From Anastatus disparis (lineage: Eukaryota > Arthropoda > Insecta > Hymenoptera > Eupelmidae), in the NCBI GenBank assembly GCA_017163975.1, contig JAFFSR010000017.1:186001-250000 (forward strand): DNA of 64,000 nucleotides. Direction: 5' to 3'. The translations under genes and the position numbers were made by a program. The notes under the pieces were generated by a model, which ran no database searches, was not told the origin of the DNA, and saw only the letters and a program-made list of their open reading frames with translations. Positions within the stretch are counted from its first letter, which is position 1. The number at the start of each line of letters is the position of its first letter. Positions 1-10,060 of the stretch are shown here, in pieces.

Positions 1-588
1 CTGAGGTTAGAAGTTTAACTGGTCAAGAATGCTTCAACTCTGTCGAATTTATTTAGATCATTTTTAGTTTGACTTCTGGTTGTAAGACGGTCTGAAATAC
101 ATAAATAAAAAGCCAATGAAATATGATGAATGAATTTCTCCTGGATTGATTAAACGAGAATACAAGTTTTTTACAGAATTATTTTTGTCCCGATACAGCT
201 TCTTTTAATTCTTTTCGATCCAATAATTTTCAGTTTCAATCAAACATTGAGTGCATATATAAATAAAATTTTCTTTTAAAAAATGTTTCTCGCAGGTAGA
301 ATTTTCAAAACAAATAAATCTTTCCTCGATCGACAAAGCCCAAGGTTCGATCCTCAAATCTTCATCATAAGTTCCTCAATTAATATATTTCTTTCCGGCA
401 GTTAAACTTTTTTTTAAGTTTCTTGTTTTCTCTTATGACTTTCTAGTGATGTTTCTGTCTGATTTAGGAAGTTCTTTCCACTGTAAGTAAAGAAAGAACT
501 GTGATTTGAATGATTCTTGAATGGATGAAAAATTTTCTCTTATTTTCTATTGTGACGTCACAACTTGTTATGAAGACGATAACAAGTG
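1..588. other. AT-rich non-coding DNA
   Basis: No open frame or recognisable element is visible. The stretch is AT-rich with short homopolymer runs and is the left flank of the candidate solo LTR. Confidence 0.5.
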
Positions 589-1338
589 TGTAACGCACTT
601 TTTAATCGTACACGAATTTCTTATTCGTACACTTTTAATGTACTCTCATTTATAAGTAAGGTTTTTGTTTAATAAACGAGTAAGCTGAGCTAAACCGTGC
701 ACCACAGAGACGCCATGCTCTGTAAGCTTCGTATGCACCAGCTTACTCAAAGTATATCAGTTCGAGATGATTTTTCCTGAAAAGAAAAGGAGAAAGGAAA
801 TAAGGCATGTAGGTTATTGGACCTCATGCATCATCAACTGCGCGAGACTTTTACTCTAATTCACGCGCTTTTAATTGTTTCTTGCAACAGCGAGAGAACT
901 ACAAGCTATGCTTTGCTAGTCTCACGCCTCTGCAAGTATTAAGTTTAGGTTTTAATGCCCTTTTTACGACACAATAGTTCACTAAAAACGTGGTAAAAAC
1001 GAACGAAATATACACCACGATTTTCTCTTTATATTAATAAGTAATTAGCACTCATCACGAATATATTTTTATTAAAACTTTATTTGTTCCCTCGCAGTTA
1101 GGAAGTCGCACTTTCGGCAAACTTCTTCACCACCATTCGTGAACAAATGAGGTAAAGAGAATGCAATGACTCGGAAATTTAGTTTAATTAGACTTTATTA
1201 GTCAAGAGATGATACACGAGTGCGGAGCACAAGCTCTTCGTTAAGCAAGATGCTTCGCATTTTCGGCGCTTGCCGCTATATTCCTAGTCTGACGCATCAG
1301 AGTAGGGATATTATACATTAGAAAGTATACGCGTTACA
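589..1338. mobile_element. Candidate solo LTR or small inverted-end element
   Basis: The 750-bp segment begins TGTAACGC and ends GCGTTACA, so it has the TG...CA ends of an LTR inside an 8-bp inverted repeat (9 bp if one more base is taken on each side). An AATAAA signal lies near 671, and the segment is less AT-rich than its flanks. No internal protein-coding region is attached, which fits a solo LTR. Against this, the flanking bases (aagtg and cttaa) do not form a target duplication. A DNA element with short inverted ends is the alternative. Confidence 0.35.
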
Positions 1339-1627
1339 CTTAATAGTCGCTTGGCTGTCAAAATTAGGGGCGTAGCTGCGCGTTCGGGTCTTTCCTATAT
1401 CCCCTCTCGCTGCTTATTACCATGATGCTTTTCTATATGAAAATCATCAAGTGAGGTCTCACTATATATATTTTTTTACTCCATATTGCTATTAATGGAT
1501 ACTAATTCATTAACTTCCACTTGTTTACTGAATTCCAAAATGCTCAAGTATCTAAAATAATCACAGATTTTAGGAAATCAAGTATTCTAAAACATGAAAT
1601 TACAAACTTTAATTTCAAAATAATTAG

Positions 1628-1629
<2 letters not shown>

Positions 1630-1681
<52 letters not shown>
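1630..1681. repeat. (TA)n microsatellite
   Basis: An uninterrupted run of about 26 TA units lies in otherwise featureless AT-rich DNA between 1,339 and 1,800. Confidence 0.9.
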
Positions 1682-1685
<4 letters not shown>

Positions 1686-1800
1686 CATTAAAGTATCAGG
1701 TAAGTTAAAGTCTAAAAATAATAAAATTTGAATATTCTAATAATTTTTTTTCTGATAATAATTATTGATGAAACTTTTTGTTATCTTAAATATATACTTA

Positions 1801-2450
1801 AGCGGAAAAAATAAATAAAAACTTCTGAATCATTCTTAAAGTTATTGCAAGAATCTAAAAGAAAACGAAACAAACTGAAACATTTTGAAAACTTTGTAAG
1901 AATTTGGACAAAACAGAGTACTTCAGTTTGTTTCATTTTCTCTCATTTCGTTTCGTTTTTATTCATTCTATTTCATTTTCTCTCATTTTCTTCCTATTTT
2001 TTTTTATTGTATTACAGCACTAGCGGAAAAAATAAAGAAAACATTCAAAATCATTCTATAAGTTATTGTAAGAATCCGAAAAAAACGAAAGAATCTGAAA
2101 GAAACAAAAACAAAATGAAACATTTTGGAAATTTTTGTAAAAATTGAGATGAAACACTCAGAGTATTTCAATTTGTTCTATTTTCTCCCATTTTGTTTTA
2201 TTTTTTGTTTTTTGATTATATTCTAGCACTTGCCGAAGAAATAAATAAAACATTTAAAATCATTTTAAAAGTTATAGTAAGAATAAAAAAAAAAAAAAAA
2301 CGAAAGGAAGTGAAAGAAACTGATAGAATCTGAAACATTCTAAAAAGTTTTGTGAAAATTGAAATAACACACTCAGAGTATTTCAGTTTGTTTCATTTTT
2401 CCTCATTTCATATCATATTTTTTTCTTGATTTTTTCAAATTCTATTGCAT
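1801..2450. repeat. Three-copy tandem repeat, about 215-bp unit
   Basis: Three degenerate copies begin near 1,801, 2,022 and 2,232. Each has a (a)gcggaaaaaataaa-like start, then ATCATTCTAAAAGTTATTG, then an A-rich block, then a T-rich block around CAGAGTATTTCAGTTTG. The 100-residue open frame here is a by-product of the repeat and shows no protein features. Confidence 0.75.
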
Positions 2451-2545
2451 TGTTTTTGAGAAAAATAAAGAACGCTAAAGTAAGAGATTATGTTACAATA
2501 TTTTTGCGTTTCTTACTTTTCTCAAAAATAATGCAGTAGAATTTT
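2437..2545. repeat. Short imperfect palindrome
   Basis: TTCTATTGCATTGTTTTTGA at the left is mirrored by the reverse complement near 2,521-2,543. The inner arms around AAAGTAAGA also pair. It could fold into a hairpin of roughly 100 nt. It could be a small MITE; no target duplication was identified. Confidence 0.5.
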
Positions 2546-3052
2546 TTTCTCTCGTGCATCAATATTTATTATAATAATATCTATTGCGATTTACCTTCAA
2601 TTTGCAGATATATCAATTAGCACTTGAGTGAATAACAAAAAACTCAATTAGACAAGGTCAGTGAATCCGGCCTGCTCTTAAAATTTTTTTCTTTTGTTGA
2701 TGACCTAATTTTTTCTATTTTTGTCATCACCGCAGGATTGCTTAGCCAATTTTCAAATCTTCAATTTATATATCTTTACAAGTTTATTCAGCTAAAATTT
2801 TGATAAGACAAGCTAAAGTGAATGTTGAACTAAATTACTTACGTAAAATTTTAAAAAATACTTATTTTTTCTAATATTTTTCACTTTTTCCCAACGAAAC
2901 TTTTTTAATTCTATGTTTTCAGAAAACTGAAATGATAAACTTGTGAAGATACAAATAAACCTACAGAAATTTGCATATTATGGGTCGCCGGATTGTTTGA
3001 GCGACTAATAAATATATTATTTTGATTTAGAGTGGTTTTCCCAAAACCTACT
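2546..3052. other. AT-rich non-coding DNA
   Basis: Nothing recognisable is seen between the small palindrome and the foldback element. Confidence 0.4.
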
Positions 3053-3902
3053 CTTATGAAAAAATTTTGTAGGATATCTTGTACGAAATACTACAAGATA
3101 TCCTATACGATATCCTGTAGGATATACTGTAGGATATCGTGTAGGACATCCTGTATGCATTTTGCGCTAAAGTCCTGTAGGATTATCCTGCAGGATGTCC
3201 TGCAGGATGTCATACATTTTTAGTGATAAATCAAATTTATTAAAAAAATCAATAAATGTTTTAGATTTATTTTATTTTTAATAATTCCACAAGTTAATAA
3301 CTTGGTAATTACGTTCTTCTTAAAGGAAGGTCCAAAAATATAAGAATCAGCTCTTTGTAGATCGAAGAGCTTCTGCAAACAAATGCGGAATATTATAATC
3401 TTATATACCTGCACCTCCGAAATTTGGGTAGGAGATTGAAAAATTAAGAAAAACGACACCTAACAGTCAAAGATAGAATTAATAGTCGATTCAAATAATT
3501 TTTTCAATATTTACGTTTTTAACTGATAGGTGGCGTTTTTCTTAATTTTGCGATCCTCTACCGAAATTTCGGAGGTGCAGGTATATAAGATTATAATATT
3601 CCTCTTTGTTTGCAGAAGCTCTTCGATCTGCGGAGAGTTGATGCTTATGATATTTTTGGACCTTTCTTTAGGAAAAACATAATTAGAAAGTTATTAACTT
3701 GTGAAATTATTAGAAATAAAATATACTTAAAACTTTTACCAATTTTTTTATTAAATTTGATTTATTATTAAAAATGTATGACATCCTGCAGGACTTTAAC
3801 GCAAAATGCATGCAGGATGTTCTGCAGGATATCCTATAGGATGCCCTACAGGATATCCTGCATGATGTCCTACAGGATATCCTACAGGACTTTTTCATAA
3901 GG
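3053..3902. mobile_element. Foldback-type palindromic element with subterminal CCTGTAGGATATC arrays
   Basis: The two halves (about 3,053-3,460 and 3,500-3,902) are inverted copies. The outer ends are CTTATGAAAAA and TTTTTCATAAG. Just inside each end is a tandem array of a partly self-complementary unit (CCTGTAGGATAT and variants, about 3,069-3,206 and 3,778-3,890). Further in, both arms share a unique part that includes CTCCGAAATTT and GCAGAAGCTCTTCGATC. The centre is a short spacer near 3,463-3,505. No transposase is present, so it would be non-autonomous. The open frames here are rich in Cys-Arg-Ile-Ser because they translate the array; they are not genes. Confidence 0.75.
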
Positions 3903-4254
3903 ATATGTTTAATATACATTAGTATTTATAATTTTGGCCTATTAGAGTAATTTTTTATGAAGTATTTTAGTGAAGTCCTAATAAAAGCATGAAAATTATC
4001 TAAAAATAGGGTGTCACCACTGAATTTTTTGTTTTTTTAGTTATTGTAAAGTAACTTAAACAGTACAAATTTCAAATAGTAAAAAATAATTTTTTATAAT
4101 TTAAATGCGCTGAATTCGATTTTGACCATCCTAAATGTTTGCGATCAAATTTAAAAATATGACATGCATTTAAAATTGGGTCGCCATTTTTTTCAAAAAA
4201 TAATTTTTAAGTTTTTCGAGCTACAAAAATAAGATAATACATTTTACAATGAAG

Positions 4255-4800
4255 AAAACATATTTTGTATCAAAAAACGAAAAAAATCCTTCTTAGTAAA
4301 AATATATGCAGATCCAGATTTCAAAATAACAGAGGCTCAAACAAATTAGGTTTCTGTTTGATTCGATACAAAACTTCAGGTTTTTTGCTTGTACATGTGC
4401 AGATCTGTTGATTAGCTTTAAATATAAAGTATAATTACTTTTTTGCATAAAATAACTACTCAAAATCTTGTTTTCTCCGACATGTTTACATCTGACATTA
4501 GTGAAAATGAAAAAAAATATACGTTTATTATCAATTTTTGACAGGTTTTCAAGTTTTTCTACCTGCAAAATACAAATGAATGATTTTCGAATGAAAAAAC
4601 ATATTCTACACCAAAAAACAATAAATATTCTTCTTAGTATAAATATATGCAAGACAAGATATAAAAATGGCAGACTCAAATGCACTAAACTTCTGCTCTA
4701 GATAAAGAAAATCAGTCTTTTTGCTTGAAGTGGTGGAGCTCTATTTATCCGTTTTAGATGTTAATTGTGATCATTTTTTCACATAAAATAACGACGCCAA
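4255..4800. repeat. Direct repeat pair, about 330 bp apart
   Basis: The block with AAACATATT..TA..CCAAAAAAC, CTTCTTAGTA.AAATATATGCA, CAGACTCAAA-like sequence and TTTTTGCATAAAATAAC occurs near 4,255-4,460 and again near 4,590-4,800. Open frames of 77-130 codons on both strands arise from this AT-rich repeat and have no recognisable domain. Confidence 0.55.
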
Positions 4801-4904
4801 ATTTTTTATTACAACGACATAATTACACTGAATCTCTCTATACTATTAAAAATATATCGCCACTGTCGGCGCTGTCGCCGTTTGGAATACGCCGCTCATT
4901 TTTA

Positions 4905-5228
4905 GCTCCTAAAATTTAGCTAAAATTCAGTTAAAATTCAGCTAAAATCAGCTAAGAGTCAGCTAAAATTTTGATGAATTTAGCTATGATTTAGCTGAAA
5001 GCAAGCTAAAAGTCAGCAAAAAGTTACCTATAAGTTAGTTAGAAGTTAGCAAAAAGTTTTTATTCAAAATTTAGCTAAAATCAAGCTAAAATTTAGTTGA
5101 AATTAGTTAAAAGTTAGCCAGAATTAAGTTAAAATTTAGCAAAAAGATAGCTAAAAATCAGCTAAAAGTTAGGTGAAATTAGTTGAAAGTTAGTTAGAAT
5201 TAAGCTAAAATTAGTTAAAGATAAAATT
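4905..5228. repeat. Degenerate minisatellite of AGCTAAAATT
   Basis: About 30 head-to-tail variants of a roughly 10-bp unit (AGCTAAAATT, AGCTAAAAGTC, AGTTAGAATT) fill the segment. It follows a GC-rich 50-bp stretch (CGCCACTGTCGGCG) and a TCTCTATACTATTAAAA sequence at 4,833 that resembles Helitron 5' ends. Confidence 0.75.
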
Positions 5229-5269
5229 AGTTGTAAAAAAAAACTATTTGAAGAATGTGAATTTAATTT

Positions 5270-5960
5270 TTATTATGTCGTTATGATATGATTTACATAA
5301 AAATTTTTATATTGTAATATATATGTTTGTATATGTCTTGATATTTGAAAAATCCTTATTGTTTTTGGCTCCTTATTCTTTAACATTTATTGTTTTTGAC
5401 AAATTGTACTTGAACATTTTATTTTATTAGTGGTTATTCATGTCTTGAATAATTTTTTCGATAATTGAAAATTTTATTACATAACTTACATGTACTATAA
5501 ATTTTGTTGTTGTTATTTTTGTAACATTTTTGAGTAAGTTAATGTGTTTTTAAATTAAAATTTCTTGAAAATTTTTTATTACATACATTACATGAAAATT
5601 TCTTTTTATTAATATGTTCATATGTACATTCTAAATAATGTTTTCGATGTTTGAAAATTTTGTAGCATAATTTACATGTATTATTAATTTTGTTATGGAA
5701 TCGATAAATATGCTTATTTAAAGATTGATGATTTTGTAATCGAGTTTTACAATATTGGCAACAATATTTTTTATATCTGAATAAAATGAAAAATGTTACA
5801 TAAAATTTAATTTCATCACTATATTCTTGTACGTATTTTAATAAATTTTTTCTATATTTAAAAATTTTAAAGCATACATTAGACCATGTTGATGTTTTCG
5901 TAAATGAGAAAATCTTATAAATTTTTTGTTACATTACATGATTATTTTACAATTTTGACA
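5270..5960 (-). pseudogene. Degenerate C2H2 zinc-finger array
   Basis: In one minus-strand frame, roughly 5,960 down to a stop at 5,539-5,541, successive C2H2 fingers can be read. They include CQYCKTRLQNHQSLNKH, then CKLCYKIFKHRKHYLE ending in an H, then CNVCNKKFSRNFNLKTH. Cys-x2-Cys and x12-His spacing is kept in several. An upstream finger has lost its first Cys and its His. A further finger (CKLCNKIFNYRKNYSRH) lies below 5,470, beyond the stop and in a shifted position. C2H2 arrays usually bind DNA. This one lies directly downstream (in minus sense) of the Helitron helicase remnant, so it may have been carried by that element or captured from a host gene. It is not a functional full-length gene: there is no clear start and there are stops between fingers. 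Confidence 0.6.
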
Positions 5961-6048
5961 ATAATATTTACTATATTTTTTAAAAAAATATATATTTATT
6001 AAATGAAATATAATTGTAATAATTTTTTAAAAATTATAAAATTTCATT

Positions 6049-6668
6049 CTAAATAATATTTTTAAGTACATCATTCTCATCTTGCTCATTTTGAATAAAA
6101 ATTTTATTTAAATTTTTTGATCTAGAGATAGCTACATATAATTGACCGTGTGAAAATAACGGTTTATTTAAATAAATTCCGACTGATTCGGAACTTTGTC
6201 CCTGAGATTTGTTGATGGTCATTGCGAAAGCTAAAACTATCGGGAATTGTCTACGATATAATACAAAATATAGTGATGTGTATTCTCCCGTGTCTAAAAT
6301 AATTCTAGGTATAAAAACTATCGAACCTTTTTTAAATCCTGTAATAATTTCTGCTTTTATATTAAATTTGAACATTTCAATTATTTTTAATCTCGTACCA
6401 TTACATAATTCATCATTTACACTTAAATTTCTAATCAACATAACAATAGAAAATTTTTTAGTATTAATTTATGTAATGGAAAACCTGGAAATTTTAGAGA
6501 ATTTAAATATTCAGTTGGAAATTTTAATTCAATATCCGTTTCTGTTTGATCAATACCTTTATGCTTAGCGTAATCTATACTGTAATATTCTTTTTGTTTA
6601 CCATTTAATTTTTTTAAAATAGTGTCATTTAATTCATAAATATTTTCAGTATGAGAAGATTGATTCAT
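6049..6668 (-). pseudogene. Helitron Pif1-like helicase, C-terminal remnant
   Basis: Two overlapping minus-strand frames (6,435-6,668, then 6,049-6,441) together cover the C-terminal part of a Helitron helicase. The first contains an LN-x-L-x-FPGFP-LHKL-LK stretch. The second continues with LIRNLSVNDELCNGTRL, VFIPRI, a RRQFPIVLAFAMTINKSQGQ motif and FSHGQLYVAISR, which correspond to late helicase motifs of the Pif1/RecD group. Helitron helicases unwind DNA during rolling-circle transposition. The switch of frame near 6,440 is a frameshift, and the N-terminal Rep and Walker A parts are absent, so this is a decayed 3' fragment. A degenerate zinc-finger array follows immediately. Confidence 0.85.
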
Positions 6669-7233
6669 TATGACAAAATTGATTCATTATGAAATATGAA
6701 TATCTGAAAAAAATTGTATCCAATAACGAAACAAAACAAGGCAATTAATAAAAGTTTAACTATAAAAAAAAGAAAGAAGAAAAAAAGTGTTTCCTGGTCA
6801 ATGTTCTTCTTGGTAAATTGATGTATATTAATTTAATATTTTTTTTTAATTATTATTTTCAACTAAATTTAACTGTATGATCAAAAATTATGATAAATCT
6901 ATCATAAATGAATTACATGGATATTTTTATGCTTCAATAATACATATTCACCAGCAAAGAAAATTTAGGCAGTGTGATATAAAAAAAGTCAGAGTCATGT
7001 TTTACTGAAATATGTCTATTTTTGAGGATTTACTCATATATGAATTAAAGATCTCTGGAAAGGGTCCCTCCCGTTGAGAGTGGTAAAATGCCAATGTTTT
7101 TTTTTATTACCTATATAATTATTAAATTTTTGCTGATTGAGTAACATTTTGGGTATTTTTAGCCGGCCCGCCCCCCTCCACATTGCACCAAGTAAATAAA
7201 ACACTTTTTTTAGATTTCATTTTATTAATGTAC
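6669..7233. other. AT-rich non-coding DNA
   Basis: No gene or repeat was recognised. A short GC-rich patch (GGCCCGCCCCCCTCC) near 7,163 is the only departure from AT-rich composition. Confidence 0.4.
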
Positions 7234-7237
7234 TTAA

Positions 7238-7666
7238 GAGGCGGTCGGAACCAAATCGGTGACTTAGTTCGGTGCTTGTAATAAATGCTTATAATAATTT
7301 ATTCATTTATTAATATGGTAAAAATATAGTCATTTCCTCTAGTCATGTATATAAAGAATAATTTAAAATAGTTAAAGCCACAAAAATATACAAAATATTG
7401 TTATAAAGCGAAAAATCCCACCTAACAATCGACACGACAGTTTTTTGCATGCGGTATATGTCAAGTCAGTTTGATATTTGTAATAAATGCTTATAATAAT
7501 TTATTTACTTATTTATGTGGTAAAAATATAGTCATTTCCTCTAGTCATGTATATAAAGAATAATTTGAAATATTGAAAGCCATAAAAATATACAAAATAT
7601 TATCGTGAAGCGAAAAATGCTGACTTGATATATACCGCAAGTCACCGATTTGGTTCCGACCGCCTC
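7238..7666. mobile_element. TTAA-flanked MITE 1
   Basis: The element is bounded by TTAA at 7,234-7,237 and 7,667-7,670. It has terminal inverted repeats of about 28 bp beginning GAGGCGGTCGGAACC and running to GGTGACTT. The interior holds two direct copies of a 150-bp block (about 7,270-7,420 and 7,474-7,622), both starting TTGTAATAAATGCTTATAAT. TTAA duplication is typical of piggyBac-type elements. No coding capacity is seen. Confidence 0.8.
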
Positions 7667-7670
7667 TTAA

Positions 7671-8067
7671 GGGGAATCCTCATACCGACATAGAGTTCTA
7701 CCTTATCTGCATTTAAATTATGAATTTTAATAAAAGTTTAACTATTCATGGCTGGAATTCGTAGGAGAGGCATATTCTTAACATGCCAAAGAATTTATTG
7801 CAACGTTAAAAGACAATATACGGGTAAAAATAAAGGCGAAAACTGCTTAATACGATTAACTTTTCAATGTGGTTATGAATAATCGTATTATGCAGTTTTC
7901 GTCTTCATTTCCACTTTTATTCTGTCTTTTGACGTTGCAATAAATTCTTTAGAATGTTAAGAATGTGTCTCTTCTATGAATTTTAGTCCGAAATAGTTAA
8001 ATTTTTATTAAAATGCATAATTCAAATGTAGATAAGATAGATCTCTGTGCCGGTATGAGGACACCCC
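7671..8067. mobile_element. TTAA-flanked palindromic MITE 2
   Basis: It is bounded by TTAA at 7,667-7,670 (shared with MITE 1) and 8,068-8,071. Its ends are GGGGAATCCTCATACCGACA and the reverse complement of TGCCGGTATGAGGACACCCC. The two arms pair over almost the whole length (for example CTTATCTGCATTTAAATTAT on the left), so the element is nearly one palindrome. It is non-coding and piggyBac-like by target choice. Confidence 0.8.
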
Positions 8068-8159
8068 TTAAGAAGATATCGTAGTTATCCCCTCCCAATA
8101 ATATTTTTATTTGAAGTTCATGAGTACACGGTGCGTCAAATTATATTCTTTCACTACAG

Positions 8160-8400
8160 AAAGAAAATTTATAAGATTATTCCTGAGTGCGGACAACTTA
8201 AGAAATTTATTAAAATACTACGCATAAAAAGTTATCAACAAACTTTCAATGTATAGTATTTTAAGGTCAGGTTTATCGAGCTTGATATCTAATTTTCATT
8301 CATTATTCATGAAAAAATAACAAATTTAAGTTTTTTTTTTAGCAAAAATAACTGAATCAATGCAGCTTCAGCGCGGACAAGTCATCATATTTGTTTGAAT
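8160..8400. repeat. Dispersed 240-bp repeat, copy 1
   Basis: This segment recurs at about 33,765-33,995. Shared landmarks are GAGTGCGGACAACT, AAAATACTAC..ATAAAAAGT, AAACTTTCAATGTA, TTGATAT and GCGGACAAGTCAT. Neither copy codes for protein. It is probably an old non-autonomous element family. Confidence 0.6.
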
Positions 8401-8744
8401 AATCAATTTAAAGAGATATCAATTAGATAAAAAAAGCAAAAACGATTTTGACAACTCTGACATCACTTTAATGTCCGACTACAAATCTGCGAAAATTTTG
8501 AATTATAGTTTCTAACTTTGGAAACGAATACAAATTCTTTCGGATCTCTAGATACTGAGAAAGCGATCAAAAAACATGATTAAGACTTTCAAATCGCTCT
8601 AAATCTTACCCCTTGATCGATACAGGTACCGTTCCTCCTATTTGTTATTCTTTGTTTGTTCTGACTTTTCCCAGATCCCTCTGAGTAGTGCACTAGTCTA
8701 CAGATAAGTTAGAAAACTTAGTAAGTCTGAAAAAATTAAGAACC
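8401..8744. other. Non-coding DNA before the satellite
   Basis: No gene or repeat was recognised in this stretch. Confidence 0.4.
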
Positions 8745-10060
8745 AAATATTCGAAACTATTTTTAGGCTAGGGCCACCACTCGAAAACATCTGTAAAAAT
8801 ACTAATATATGTATTTCAATGTTATTTCCAAATGAAATTTAGAATTAGTGCTGCACCTAGTTGGTAAGTATCGAAAAATCAATAACGAAATATTCAAACC
8901 TATTTTTAGGTTAGAGCCATCAATTGGAAACATCTTCGAAAATTCTAATAAATTTATTATAGAGTTATTTTTAATGAAAAACCAAAATTGGACTCGCACC
9001 AAATCATTAAGTATCAAAAAATCAAGAATAAAATATTCAAACCTGTTTTTAAGTTAGAGCCATCACTTAAAAACATCTAAAAGAATTCTGATACAAGTAT
9101 TTCAATATTTTTCCTCTTTTAAATTTAGAATTAGACCTGCATCTAGTCAGCAAGTTAAATAAAAACCAATATTAAATTATCCTAGCATATTATAAGGTTA
9201 GAACCACCAGTCGGAAACATCCGTAAGAATTTTAGTACCTTTATCACAGGGTTTTTTCTTAATAAAAACAGTATTAGACCATCGTCGAATCAGTCATTAT
9301 CAGAAAGCTATTAATCAAATATTCTAACCTATTTTCAGGTTAGAGCCACCACTTGGTAGTATCTGTAAGAATTCTAATATCTTTATTATACAGCTCTTTC
9401 TCAATAAAAATTAGAATTACACGGAGAGAAAATTGATGCTTATTTAGTATCAAAAACACGCATGCTTTTTTATCGTGCACCAAGTCGGAAAGTATCAAAG
9501 AAAGAAGTATGAAATATTCTAATCTATTTTTAGTTTAGAGCCAGTGCTCGAAAACTACTGTAAAAATTTTAATACATGTATTTTTAAGTTTTTTTTAATG
9601 AAATCCAGAACTAGACATGCACTTGGACAGTAAGTATCAAAATATCAACAGTGGAATAGTCTAATCTCTTTTTAGGTTAGAGCCACCATTTGGGAACTCA
9701 TACGAAAATTCTGGTACATGTACTTCGATGTTTTTTTCCAATTAAATCTTAAGTCAGACTTGCACTTAATCAGTGAATATCAAAAAGTCAATAACAAAAT
9801 ATTCTAAACTATTTTTAGATTGTAACCACTACTTGGAAACATCTGTTTGATTTCTAATATCTCTACTACGAAGTTTTTTCTTAGGAAAAAGTAGAATTAG
9901 ACCTGCACCAAGTCTGTTAGTATCAAAAAAACCAAGAATGAAATATTCTAACCTGTTTTTAGGCTAGAGCCACAATTTTGAAACATCTGCAATCAAATTG
10001 AGAATTAAGCCTGCACCCAGCTAGTAATAATCGAAAAACCAATGATGAAATACTCTGTTA
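8745..10060. repeat. Satellite array, about 143-bp unit, nine copies
   Basis: The landmark TTTTTAGGTTAGAGCCACCA recurs near 8,763, 8,909, 9,051, 9,195, 9,338, 9,531, 9,674, 9,818 and 9,961. Spacing is close to 143 bp throughout, except for one 193-bp interval. Each unit also carries ATCTGTAAGAATTCTAATA, GAATTAGACCTGCACC and TCAGTAAGTATC-like segments. Divergence between units is substantial, so the array is old. The LTR-like sequence starting at 10,063 cuts it abruptly. Confidence 0.9.

Noticed and set aside
3032..3919. Cys-rich small peptides (CRISCRTSC-type) as possible secreted proteins
   Set aside because: The sequence arises from the GGATATCCTG array of the foldback element and appears on both strands because the unit is palindromic.
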